46,363 nt of DNA, from the NCBI GenBank assembly GCA_965603095.1, contig CBFDBQ010000006.1:1-46363 (forward strand). The letters are read 5' to 3'. This DNA comes from DAOVVL01 sp965603095. GTDB taxonomy: Bacteria; Pseudomonadota; Alphaproteobacteria; Rhodospirillales; Magnetovibrionaceae. The number at the start of each line of letters is the position of its first letter. The first letter of the stretch is position 1. The translations under genes were made by a program, and so were the position numbers. Positions 7,990 through 16,568 of this stretch are shown piece after piece. The notes under the pieces are model-generated. The model saw only the letters and a program-made list of their open reading frames with translations. It did not search any database and was not told where the DNA came from.

Positions 7990-8679
7990 ATGTCCCTAAT
8001 AAAAATTGAAAGCATTGGCTGGGTTGTTGTATGTGCGCTGTTTTTAACGCAACCAGCCATGGCCGCATCTAAGTCTGCGAGCGATTGCCAATTTAAAGAT
8101 GGCGCCGGATACAATCATTCAGGTGGGCATTCAGATGAACATTCGAGCGACACGATGAAAAAAATGCATCATGGAAAATCTATGCCTGGATTAATGCACG
8201 GTTCAATGCACGGCTCAATGACGGGGCACGGCTCAATGCCTAAAAGCGGCGGACAAGATGTGTTCACCGCAATAAAAGAAATAGTTTCTATTTTAGAAGC
8301 AGATCCCAATACAGATTGGTCCAAGGTTAATATATCGGCATTGCGTGAACATTTGGTTGATATGAATATGGTTATGACAGCACCAAGCGCTGTGCAAATA
8401 AATATTCCGGGTGGCATTTCTGCTGATGTTACTGGGCGCGGCCGTACTTATAATGCCATAGTAAATATGATAAAGCCGCATTCAGCACAGCTTGCAGATA
8501 TCCCTAAATGGAATGTGGTCATCAAAGACATAGACAATGGTATGCGTTTGACGGTTACATCTGACGATGTATCAGAGCAAGCCCGTATCAGAGGATTGGG
8601 GTTTTATGGTATTATGACTGCAGGTGGCCATCATCAGCCCCATCACTTGGGCATGGCTACTGGTCAAATGGTTCATTAG
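7990..8679 (+). CDS. Secreted His/Met-rich protein, probable metal binder
   Basis: Function not known. The N-terminus is a signal peptide (about 1-26, ending PAMA). Then comes a stretch rich in His and Met (about 45-90) containing MKKMHHGKSM and a short repeat MHGSMHGSMTGHGSM, and the protein ends with HHQPHHLGMATGQMVH. Such Met/His runs bind Cu(I)/Cu(II) or silver in PcoE, CopA and similar periplasmic proteins. The middle (about 95-205) is an ordinary folded domain, with no motif that I can assign. I use the ATG at 7990, not 7975, because GGAG sits 9 bases before it. It is divergent from a cytochrome c gene. Copper handling for haem/copper respiration is an inference from composition and context. 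Confidence 0.75.
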   Translation: MSLIKIESIGWVVVCALFLTQPAMAASKSASDCQFKDGAGYNHSGGHSDEHSSDTMKKMHHGKSMPGLMHGSMHGSMTGHGSMPKSGGQDVFTAIKEIVSILEADPNTDWSKVNISALREHLVDMNMVMTAPSAVQINIPGGISADVTGRGRTYNAIVNMIKPHSAQLADIPKWNVVIKDIDNGMRLTVTSDDVSEQARIRGLGFYGIMTAGGHHQPHHLGMATGQMVH

Positions 8680-8692
8680 CGGAAAATAAAAA

Positions 8693-10147
8693 ATGCAATT
8701 AAACGACACAAATCTTATCAAGAATAAATGTTACGTAAACGGAAAATGGGTTGGGGCCGATTCGGGCGAAAGCTTTGCCGTGACTAACCCGGCAACGGGT
8801 AGCGCTATTTCAACCGTTCCTAATTTTGGCGCCGATGAAACTCGTGCCGCAATTCAGGCCGCCGAAAATGCGTATCCTGCATGGCGGGCAAAAACAGCCA
8901 AAGAACGCGCAGTGCTATTGCGCAATTGGTTTGAGTTAATAATTGCTGCTGCAGATGACTTGGCCGCATTGATGACAGCCGAACAGGGCAAGCCCTTGGC
9001 TGAGGCCCGTGGCGAAGTTATTTATGGCGCATCGTTTGTTGAATGGTTTTCTGAGGAAGCAAAACGCATTTATGGCGACACCATACCATCACCGGCAAAT
9101 GATAGACGTATTGTGGTGGTAAAAGAACCAGTTGGCGTTGTTGCCGCAATAACGCCATGGAATTTTCCCATAGCAATGATTACGCGTAAATGTTCCCCCG
9201 CCATTGCTGTTGGTTGTACGGTTGTTATAAAACCAGCCGAAGACACCCCACTTTCGGCATTGGCATTAGCCGAACTGGCAGAACGTGCCGGCATTCCAGC
9301 GGGTGTTATAAATGTTATTACCGGTGATCCTGTACAAATAGGTGGCGAGCTAACATCCAGCCCAATTGTGCGCAAGCTGTCGTTTACTGGCTCAACCGAG
9401 GTTGGCAAGATGTTGATGCGCCAATGCTCTGATACGGTAAAAAAAGTTTCTATGGAGCTTGGCGGTAACGCACCGTTCATCGTTTTTGATGACGCAGATA
9501 TTGACGCCGCCATTGTGGGTGTGATGGCATCTAAATACCGCAATACCGGACAAACCTGTGTTTGTGCCAATCGTATATTTGTGCAATCGGGCATTTATGA
9601 TGAATTTGCTAAAAAAATGGCAGCAGCTGTTGGTGAATTAAAAGTCGGCGACGGTTTTGATGATGGCGTAACCCAAGGCCCGCTTATAAATATGGAAGCC
9701 ATTGAAAAGGTCGAACGTCTGGTCAAGGACGCAACCCAAAAAGGGGCAAAAGTAATTACCGGCGGCACCCGCCATGAATTGGGCGGAACCTACTATACGC
9801 CTACGGTTTTGGCCGATGTTACTGCCGATATGGCGTGCGCCACAGAAGAAATATTTGGCCCCGTGGCCCCGCTTTATAAATTTGATGATGAAGCTGAGGT
9901 TATTAAAATGGCCAACAATGCCACCTCTGGCTTGGCCGCATATTTTTATTCGCGCGATATTGGCCGGGTTTGGCGGGTCGCAGATGCGCTTGAATATGGT
10001 GTAGTTGGCATAAACGAAGGAATTATCTCAACCGAGGTTGCACCATTCGGCGGGTTTAAAGAATCTGGTGTTGGTCGCGAAGGTTCAAAATATGGAACCG
10101 AAGAATTCTTGGAAATAAAATATCTCTGTATGGGCGGGCTCACTTAA
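8693..10147 (+). CDS. gabD: Succinate-semialdehyde dehydrogenase (NADP+)
   Basis: Oxidises succinate semialdehyde to succinate, the last step of the GABA shunt, or a related short aldehyde acid. It is a full-length aldehyde dehydrogenase (484 residues; E. coli GabD 482). The nucleotide-binding stretch is TPWNFPIAMITRK, the general base is E255 in SMELGGNAPF, and the nucleophile is C289 in NTGQTCVCANR; the nearby C291 matches the second cysteine of GabD that takes part in redox control. The C-terminus GGFKESGVGREGSKYG is typical of the GabD branch. The gene begins 13 bp after the His/Met-rich gene and is followed after 20 bp by gor, so it may be transcribed with either. No GABA transaminase is in the window. 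Confidence 0.92.
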   Translation: MQLNDTNLIKNKCYVNGKWVGADSGESFAVTNPATGSAISTVPNFGADETRAAIQAAENAYPAWRAKTAKERAVLLRNWFELIIAAADDLAALMTAEQGKPLAEARGEVIYGASFVEWFSEEAKRIYGDTIPSPANDRRIVVVKEPVGVVAAITPWNFPIAMITRKCSPAIAVGCTVVIKPAEDTPLSALALAELAERAGIPAGVINVITGDPVQIGGELTSSPIVRKLSFTGSTEVGKMLMRQCSDTVKKVSMELGGNAPFIVFDDADIDAAIVGVMASKYRNTGQTCVCANRIFVQSGIYDEFAKKMAAAVGELKVGDGFDDGVTQGPLINMEAIEKVERLVKDATQKGAKVITGGTRHELGGTYYTPTVLADVTADMACATEEIFGPVAPLYKFDDEAEVIKMANNATSGLAAYFYSRDIGRVWRVADALEYGVVGINEGIISTEVAPFGGFKESGVGREGSKYGTEEFLEIKYLCMGGLT

Positions 10148-10167
10148 CCGGCGAGGAGTAGAACACC

Positions 10168-11541
10168 ATGGGTAAGTTTGATTATGACCTTATAACCATT
10201 GGCGCCGGTTCCGGCGGGGTCAGGGCATCACGTCTTTCATCCGGGTTTGGTGCGCGTGTTGGAATTGTTGAAAATTCACGTATTGGCGGAACTTGTGTAA
10301 TGCGCGGTTGCGTGCCTAAAAAACTTTTGGTTTATGGTTCGCACTTTGCCCACGATTTTGAAGATGCCCGTGGCTTCGGCTGGCAGTTGGGTGATCCGCT
10401 GTTTGATTGGGCACAACTTATCTCTGATAAAAATACCGAACTAGACCGCCTTGAAAACGTTTACGGCCGCATACTGCGTGAAAATGGCGTTGGCCATCTT
10501 TCAGGCACAGGGCGCGTAACCGGCCCTAATACGGTTGAGGTAACGGGGGCGGAGGGAACAAAAGAATATAGTGCAAAGAAAATACTTGTTGCCACTGGTG
10601 GCTGGCCGCACTTGCCGCAGGTTTCGGGAGTAGAAAATGCAATAACATCGAACGAAGCGCTTGAGCTTGAAGCCCTGCCCAAACACATTGTAATTGTTGG
10701 CGGTGGTTATATTGCGGTTGAATTTGCCGGAATGTTTAATGCCCTTGGGGCCAAGGTCACAATCATTATACGTGCCGGAAATATTTTGCGCGGGTTTGAC
10801 GAAGATATTCGCGATACCCTAGCCGAAGAAATGGAAAAATCAGGAATAATAATTAATCGTGAATGCACAGTTCGCGGAATTGAAGAAACCGAAAACGGTT
10901 ATTCATTGCGCCTGCACGGCACCGAAACTATTGAATGCGATAAGGTAATGTATGCGACCGGACGCAAACCAAATACTTTTGGGCTCGGTCTGATAGAAGC
11001 AGGGGTTGAATTAGATGAAAATGGCGCGATAAAGGTTGATGAAAATTATCAAACCAGCGTTCCATCCATATTTGCCCTTGGCGATGTTACCAATCGCATT
11101 AATCTTACACCCGTAGCCATTAACGAAGGGGTGGCGTTTGCCAATAGCCAGTTTAACAATACGCCCAAGGTTATGGATTATGACGCAGTTCCAGCGGCGG
11201 TATTTAGCCAACCGCCGGTGGGCACGGTTGGTTTGAGCGAGCAACAGGCACGCGAAAAAGGCGATATTGATATTTATATGTCGCGCTTTCGCCCAATGAA
11301 GCACACCCTATCGGGCCGAGATGCCCATTCAATGATGAAATTGGTGGTTATGCGTGACAGTGATAAAGTGGTCGGTTGCCACATGGTGGGCGACGATGCC
11401 CCTGAAATTATCCAAGGTTTCGCCGTTGCCATAAAAGCGGGCGCAACCAAGGCCCAGTTTGATGGGACCGTTGGTATTCACCCGACAGCGGCGGAAGAAT
11501 TCGTCACCATGCGTGAAAAGCTTCCCGATCACGGGCATTAA
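10168..11541 (+). CDS. gor: Glutathione-disulfide reductase
   Basis: Cytoplasmic flavoenzyme that reduces oxidised glutathione with NADPH. It has an FAD-binding GAGSGG (12-17), the redox-active disulfide C43-x4-C48 in GGTCVMRGCVPKK, a second dinucleotide loop GGGYIAVEFAG and the C-terminal catalytic dyad HPTAAEE. Length 457 is normal. The CVMRGC spacing and sequence separate it from lipoamide dehydrogenase (CLNxGC) and mercuric reductase. The start is supported by GAGGAG 11 bases upstream. The stop codon is the first triplet of a tandem 33-bp repeat (see 11538-11647). As gene neighbour of gabD it suggests a small redox/aldehyde detoxification group. Confidence 0.94.
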   Translation: MGKFDYDLITIGAGSGGVRASRLSSGFGARVGIVENSRIGGTCVMRGCVPKKLLVYGSHFAHDFEDARGFGWQLGDPLFDWAQLISDKNTELDRLENVYGRILRENGVGHLSGTGRVTGPNTVEVTGAEGTKEYSAKKILVATGGWPHLPQVSGVENAITSNEALELEALPKHIVIVGGGYIAVEFAGMFNALGAKVTIIIRAGNILRGFDEDIRDTLAEEMEKSGIIINRECTVRGIEETENGYSLRLHGTETIECDKVMYATGRKPNTFGLGLIEAGVELDENGAIKVDENYQTSVPSIFALGDVTNRINLTPVAINEGVAFANSQFNNTPKVMDYDAVPAAVFSQPPVGTVGLSEQQAREKGDIDIYMSRFRPMKHTLSGRDAHSMMKLVVMRDSDKVVGCHMVGDDAPEIIQGFAVAIKAGATKAQFDGTVGIHPTAAEEFVTMREKLPDHGH

Positions 11542-11647
11542 GTGAGCCGAGCTGAGAAGTAGCACAGCCATTAAGCTAGCTGGGCTGAGAAGTAGCACAG
11601 CCATTAAGCTAGCTGGGCTGAGAAGTGGCACAGAAGTAGCGCCGCCA
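11538..11647 (+). repeat. Tandem 33-bp repeat, three copies, starting at the gor stop codon
   Basis: Copies at 11538-11570, 11571-11603 and 11604-11647. Each starts TTAA and contains GCTGAGAAGT(A/G)GCACAG; copies 1 and 2 end in CAGCCA. The third copy has an 11-bp internal duplication. The TAA of the first copy is the gor stop, and because the period is 33 the later TAA triplets are in frame with it. Copies 1 and 2 can fold GCTG/CAGC (5 bp, GGCTG/CAGCC, in copy 2) around a 10-base loop. A related 32-bp repeat lies at 19310-19373. The remaining bases to 11733 hold only the aroG leader. Confidence 0.85.
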
Positions 11648-11733
11648 TTAAATCATTAAAAATAATCATTTTTTCTGGAAAATGAACCAAAAGGGTGTAT
11701 ATCCTTGCCCTCAACATTTGATGAGGTAATAAA

Positions 11734-13089
11734 ATGTCCAAACAATGGACCCCTGCAAGTTGGCGCGATGAAAAACGCCTGCAAATGCCCGAATACCCTG
11801 ATGCTTTGGCATTGGCGGATGTTGAGGCACGCCTAGGGCAATTCCCGCCGCTAGTTTTTGCTGGCGAAGCACGTAAGCTCAAACGTTCCTTGGCCAAGGT
11901 TGCCTTGGGCGAAGCATTTTTGTTGCAAGGTGGCGATTGCGCCGAAAGCTTTGCTGAATTTCACCCCAATAATATTCGCGATACCTTCCGTGTTCTTTTG
12001 CAGATGGCGGTGGTGCTGACCTATGGTGCCGCTTGCCCGGTGGTCAAGGTTGGGCGCATGGCTGGACAGTTTGCCAAACCTCGAAGCGATAACAATGAAA
12101 CAATTAATAGTGTGACGTTGCCCGCATACCGCGGTGATATTATCAACGGTATTGAGTTTGATGAAAAATCACGCATCCCAGACCCTGAACGCATGGTACA
12201 GGCATACAATCAGTCAGCATCAACCCTTAACTTGTTGCGTGCCTTTGCCCAAGGCGGTTACGCCGATTTGCACAAAGTTCAACAATGGAACCTTGGCTTT
12301 GTTGCCAATAGCAAGTCAGGTGCACTTTACAAAGACATGTGCCAGCATTTATCAGAAACTTTGGATTTCATGGCCGCTTGCGGGCTTACATCTGAAACCA
12401 CCCCGCAACTTAGGGAAACTGATTTCTTTACCTCACACGAAGCATTGCTGCTTAATTATGAAGAGGCAATGACCCGTGTCGATTCTATTTCTGGCGATTG
12501 GTACGATACCTCTGCCCACATGTTATGGGTTGGCGATCGTACCCGCCAACTTGATGGCGCTCACATTAAATACTTGCAAGGAATTGCAAATCCAATTGGA
12601 TCAAAGATTGGCCCGAGCACAAGCTCGGATGATTTGTTGCGTCTAATTGATGCCCTAAACCCCGATAACGAACCGGGGCGCATAACGCTGATAACCCGAA
12701 TGGGTGCAGATGGCCTAGCCAAAACATTGCCCGGTTTAATTCGTGCCGTGGCGCGCGAAGGAAAAAGCGTTGTTTGGTCGTGTGACCCCATGCATGCCAA
12801 TACGGTTAAAAGTAATAATGGGTATAAAACCCGTCATTTTGATTCCATCCTTGCTGAGGTGCGTGGATTTTTTCAAGTACACAAGGCCGAAGGAAGCCAC
12901 GCTGGCGGTGTTCATTTTGAAATGACCGGCCAAGACGTTACCGAATGTGTTGGCGGCGCACAGGATATTACCGAAGATAACCTTTCTGACCGCTATCATA
13001 CTCACTGCGATCCGCGTCTTAACGCAGAACAGGCGCTTGAACTTGCCTTTCTTTTGGCTGAGCAGTTAAAGGATGATCGCTTAGCTTAA
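11734..13089 (+). CDS. aroG: 3-deoxy-7-phosphoheptulonate synthase, class II
   Basis: First enzyme of the shikimate pathway: condenses phosphoenolpyruvate and erythrose-4-phosphate. It belongs to the plant/Mycobacterium type II family, not the E. coli AroFGH type. Marks are FLLQGGDCAESF with the metal-ligand cysteine C69, VKVGRMAGQFAKPRS, the phosphate-binding WVGDRTRQLDGAH, and GGVHFEMTGQDVTEC with the metal-ligand histidine. Length 451 is typical (440-470). The start at 11734 has GAGG 7 bases upstream. No long N-terminal extension of the Mycobacterium kind is seen, so control by the three aromatic amino acids as in that enzyme cannot be assumed. The 3' end overlaps the convergent unknown gene by 9 bases. 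Confidence 0.95.
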   Translation: MSKQWTPASWRDEKRLQMPEYPDALALADVEARLGQFPPLVFAGEARKLKRSLAKVALGEAFLLQGGDCAESFAEFHPNNIRDTFRVLLQMAVVLTYGAACPVVKVGRMAGQFAKPRSDNNETINSVTLPAYRGDIINGIEFDEKSRIPDPERMVQAYNQSASTLNLLRAFAQGGYADLHKVQQWNLGFVANSKSGALYKDMCQHLSETLDFMAACGLTSETTPQLRETDFFTSHEALLLNYEEAMTRVDSISGDWYDTSAHMLWVGDRTRQLDGAHIKYLQGIANPIGSKIGPSTSSDDLLRLIDALNPDNEPGRITLITRMGADGLAKTLPGLIRAVAREGKSVVWSCDPMHANTVKSNNGYKTRHFDSILAEVRGFFQVHKAEGSHAGGVHFEMTGQDVTECVGGAQDITEDNLSDRYHTHCDPRLNAEQALELAFLLAEQLKDDRLA

Positions 13090-13890
13090 TTCCTCAAGTA
13101 TAAGCGTAAGCTCGGCATGGCTGGCATCAGGATGGCGACGTTTGAGGTTTTTCCATTCCTGAGAATCGCCGCTTACTACCTTTAGGTCATGCAATAAAGC
13201 GTTTATCAGCTTTAAAAATGAGCGGTGATCCATTTCCCAGTTTGCCTCAACCTTGGGGGCATTTTCAGGTGCAAGTGCAAGGTTAGAATTAACCAGTTGG
13301 ATAAACCATTTCGCGCGTTTTTTTGCATCTTTAAATTGCCAAGCAATGGCTAACTGGGCATCAAGAATGACTTCTTGCATATCCTGGTTTTGGTCAAGCA
13401 AATCCCAGTCAACCGGGATTATACCCTTCATTACACGTTCCATTATTTCGTCTGAACGTTTATGAAAATTTTCCATGGCATCAGGCCCTAACAACATATT
13501 TAGGGTTAGAAAAAATGCCTGAAGAAACCGTCTGGGGAATGTTCCATGGGGAACGCCGTCTCTGTTTTTGACCATAAACATGTGGTCAAAACGTTTAACC
13601 ATAAGGCGGTCAAAGGCAGGGCGTTTAATTTGATCCCATTTTAATTCTTCTTGTTCGCGCACCGCATCGTTAAATGACATTTCAAAAACTTCTGTTAGTT
13701 CGGCTGTTTTTTTACGAAATGCAATATTTAGCTCTTCAATATCGGGCAGGGTTAAAAAGCCACCGCGTTTGCGGGCTTCGACTTTAAGGGCTTCGGTAAG
13801 TGCAGAAATTACCGTTTCAGCCATGGCGCGTGAACGCGCGCGATTTTTTTCGCGGGTTAGCTGGGGGTAAACTGGTGGGGCTTCGCGCAT
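13081..13890 (-). CDS. Conserved hypothetical protein, paralogue of the gene at 13924-14829
   Basis: I do not recognise a named family. The 269-residue protein has no signal peptide or membrane segment and is predicted mostly helical and charged, so it is probably cytoplasmic. It shares with its upstream neighbour an ordered set of motifs: FPRRFLQ (118-124), DEI (147-149), KKRAKWF (190-196), N201 and WEMDHRSF (218-225), at almost the same spacing. That makes the two tandem duplicates. The gene follows its paralogue by 33 bp on the same strand and probably shares its transcript; its stop overlaps the end of the DAHP synthase gene. A role as a structural or adaptor protein is possible, but nothing in the sequence shows an enzyme site. 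Confidence 0.75.
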   Translation of the reverse strand: MREAPPVYPQLTREKNRARSRAMAETVISALTEALKVEARKRGGFLTLPDIEELNIAFRKKTAELTEVFEMSFNDAVREQEELKWDQIKRPAFDRLMVKRFDHMFMVKNRDGVPHGTFPRRFLQAFFLTLNMLLGPDAMENFHKRSDEIMERVMKGIIPVDWDLLDQNQDMQEVILDAQLAIAWQFKDAKKRAKWFIQLVNSNLALAPENAPKVEANWEMDHRSFLKLINALLHDLKVVSGDSQEWKNLKRRHPDASHAELTLILEELS

Positions 13891-13923
13891 TAAATTTATT
13901 CTTCTTAAATGTATGTCTTGTTT

Positions 13924-14829
13924 TTAAACTTCAGCGGCATCGAGAGATTTTATAACGCCTAACAATGCTTGAACTTGTTCTTTGCCATATTTTTTAATAA
14001 GTATAGCGGCCGATTCTTTGTCTTTTAGTTTAGGCTTAAAACTGGCAACAAGCTCGCGCATAAGCATAAATGTTCCACGCTCGTCTAATTCCCACCCATC
14101 AACTGCTGGGCCTTCAAATTCATATTCAATTGCCGAGCTCAAATCATTATTTATCATGGTGCGCATCCATACGGCACGTTTATGAATATTCGCCATATGC
14201 GGTACCATTGCCATGATTAAATCATCTGTAGCAGATACTACTGCAGGATTTTTATATAAATCTTCCCATAAAAACTTTCCACCACTGCTTTTTTTAAGTT
14301 TTGCAATTTCATCAAAACATACTTGCGTTCCAGCTTTGCCGCCTTCTGCTCCGGTCATTTTTTCAAACGTTGAAAATAAACCCTGCAACAATCGACGTGA
14401 TAAATATTTACCATCACCTGTTAATTTTCCTTCTGGGGGGAAAAGTTTTCCCAAGCGCATAACAATAATTTTTTTAAATGGCTCCATGCGGGAACCATCA
14501 AACATTTCTTGCTCTCGCAAGTTTTGGCATTTTTGGTATTGCGCGGCATAAACAGGGGAGCCCCCTTTTAATTGGCCTTCTTTATAGCTAATAAGAAAAT
14601 TTCTGATGTCGGCGGTTGTAATGCCTGCCGCTGAACTGCTGACCATTTCTATTAATTTTTCTGTGTAATCATCTAGGACGCCAGACGCCATTGTTGTACA
14701 GGCGGCATTTCCGCTACGCTCAATATCAGTTTTTGAATTATCAGCCATATTGCTATTTTGTCCCCAATTACCCGCCCATGAAAACATGTTACAGGCTGGC
14801 TTTCCAGATTTTTTCTGCTCAGCTTGCAT
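13924..14829 (-). CDS. Conserved hypothetical protein, paralogue of the gene at 13081-13890
   Basis: Unknown function. The 301-residue soluble protein has a poorly ordered N-terminal 50 residues (NSKTDIERSG and similar) and a helical body. It matches its downstream neighbour at LSRRLLQ (143-149), DEI (173-175), HKRAVWM (216-222), N227/N228 and WELDERGTF (246-254). I use the ATG at 14829 because GGAGG lies just before it with good spacing; the internal methionines at 14787 and 14748 are alternatives. The start is only 29 bp from the divergent nadE start, so at least one promoter must reach into coding sequence. Several cysteines (13, 44, 101, 171) do not form an obvious metal site. Confidence 0.72.
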   Translation of the reverse strand: MQAEQKKSGKPACNMFSWAGNWGQNSNMADNSKTDIERSGNAACTTMASGVLDDYTEKLIEMVSSSAAGITTADIRNFLISYKEGQLKGGSPVYAAQYQKCQNLREQEMFDGSRMEPFKKIIVMRLGKLFPPEGKLTGDGKYLSRRLLQGLFSTFEKMTGAEGGKAGTQVCFDEIAKLKKSSGGKFLWEDLYKNPAVVSATDDLIMAMVPHMANIHKRAVWMRTMINNDLSSAIEYEFEGPAVDGWELDERGTFMLMRELVASFKPKLKDKESAAILIKKYGKEQVQALLGVIKSLDAAEV

Positions 14830-14858
14830 TTAAACCCTCCGCTGGCATACCTTGCATT

Positions 14859-16535
14859 ATGAGCAACACCATAAAAATAGCCATTGCCCAGATTAACCCC
14901 AAGGTGGGGGATACCACGGCCAATCTTGCCCTTATCAGGCAAGCCCGTGCTGACGGGGCCAAAGATGGGGCTGAATTGGTTGTTTTTGGTGAGTTGGTTA
15001 TTTCTGGATACCCGCCTGAAGATCTTGTGCTGAAACCTAGCTTTCAAGAAGCTTGCAAAAATGCGGTTATGGAGCTGGCGCTTGAAACCAATGATGGCGG
15101 CCCGGGCATGATTGTAAGCGCCCCGTGGCTGGATAATGGGTCTTTATATAACGCGGCCATTTTATTGGATGGGGGCAAGATCTGTTCGGTTGTAGCAAAA
15201 TACAGCCTTCCCAATTACGGCGTATTTGATGAGGTTCGTATTTTTAATCCCGGCCCCTGCCCAACACCGGTTGATTTTCGCGGGTTGAAGCTTGGCATAA
15301 TGACCTGCGAAGACATGTGGGTTTCCGATGTTACAAAATCTCTCAAAGATGGCGGAGCCGAGGTTCTTGTGGTGCTAAATGCATCACCTTATGAAATTGA
15401 AAAATCAAACGACAGGCTAAAGCTCGCCAATGATCGCGTAGCTGAAAGCGATCTTGCGCTTATTTATGTAAATCAGGTCGGTGGGCAGGATGAATTGGTT
15501 TTTGATGGTGCCTCATTTGTTATTTCAAACAAGGGTAATTTAAAAGTAAGCCTTCCTAGTTTTGTTTCAGAAGTTAAAACAATTCCATTTTCTACCGATG
15601 ATGGGTTTAAGACGGAAATAGAATCTATTATTCCCGAAGCAAGCGAAAATGAAACTATTTATAGTGCGCTGGTTATGGGGCTTCGTGATTATGTAAATAA
15701 AAACTTTTTTCCCGGCGTCATGATTGGTTTATCCGGTGGGGTTGATAGCGCATTAAGCGCGGCAATAGCCGTGGATGCCCTGGGGGCTGAGCGCGTTCAT
15801 TGTGTCATGATGCCATCGCCATATACATCAAATGAAAGCCTCGAAGATGCGGCCGAGACCGCACGCTTGCTTGGTGTAAAGCTTGATAATATTTCCATCA
15901 TTCCTGCCATGGGTGCATTTGATGAAATGATGAAAGAGCAATTTGTAAACCATCCCAAAGATATTACCGAAGAAAACATACAAGCCCGCGCCCGTGGGGT
16001 AGTATTAATGGCGATTTCAAACAAATTTGATTACATGGTGCTTTCAACCGGCAATAAATCTGAAATGTCGGTTGGCTATGCAACTCTTTATGGTGATATG
16101 TGCGGCGGATATTCGGTTTTAAAAGATGTTTATAAAACCCGCGTGTGGGAGCTTTGCCGCTGGAGAAACGAGTGGCGCAACGAACACCAGAGCAAGGTGT
16201 TTATGGGGTCAAATGCTCAGGTAATGCCCGAACGGGTAATAAGCAAAGCCCCCAGTGCGGAGCTAAAACCGAACCAAACCGATCAGGATAGCCTGCCGCC
16301 CTATGAAGAATTGGATGATATATTACATTCGTTAATTGAGCTTGAGTTGCCGACTGAGCAAATAATTAAACGAGGCCATTCAGCAGAAACAGTTGCTCGC
16401 GTCTGGCAAATGGTTGATAACGCTGAATACAAACGCAGGCAGGCCCCACCGGGGGTAAAGATTTCATCCCGTGCATTTGGCCGCGATAGACGTTATCCAA
16501 TAACCAACGGTTTTCGACCTAAAAAGAAAACTTAA
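14859..16535 (+). CDS. nadE: Glutamine-dependent NAD+ synthetase
   Basis: Last step of NAD synthesis: amidates nicotinate adenine dinucleotide, using ammonia from glutamine. The N-terminal nitrilase-type glutaminase carries the triad E45, K114 and C150 (in MTCEDMW). The C-terminal synthetase has the pyrophosphate loop SGGVDSA (292-298) and LSTGNKSEMSVGYATLYGD. Length from this start is 558, normal for the two-domain type. I take the ATG at 14859 because the family sequence (IKIAIAQINPKVGD) begins there; the upstream open frame is antisense to the unknown gene at 13924. There is no clear Shine-Dalgarno before this ATG, so translation may be leaderless or use a weak site. Confidence 0.95.
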   Translation: MSNTIKIAIAQINPKVGDTTANLALIRQARADGAKDGAELVVFGELVISGYPPEDLVLKPSFQEACKNAVMELALETNDGGPGMIVSAPWLDNGSLYNAAILLDGGKICSVVAKYSLPNYGVFDEVRIFNPGPCPTPVDFRGLKLGIMTCEDMWVSDVTKSLKDGGAEVLVVLNASPYEIEKSNDRLKLANDRVAESDLALIYVNQVGGQDELVFDGASFVISNKGNLKVSLPSFVSEVKTIPFSTDDGFKTEIESIIPEASENETIYSALVMGLRDYVNKNFFPGVMIGLSGGVDSALSAAIAVDALGAERVHCVMMPSPYTSNESLEDAAETARLLGVKLDNISIIPAMGAFDEMMKEQFVNHPKDITEENIQARARGVVLMAISNKFDYMVLSTGNKSEMSVGYATLYGDMCGGYSVLKDVYKTRVWELCRWRNEWRNEHQSKVFMGSNAQVMPERVISKAPSAELKPNQTDQDSLPPYEELDDILHSLIELELPTEQIIKRGHSAETVARVWQMVDNAEYKRRQAPPGVKISSRAFGRDRRYPITNGFRPKKKT

Positions 16536-16568
16536 TTTTTTTTATAACTCATTGAAAAGTATATATTT

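Noticed and set aside
11329..11631. Leftward 100-codon frame with repeated SPASLMAVLLL segments
   Set aside because: It is the antisense translation of the 33-bp repeats and the gor 3' end; no ribosome site.
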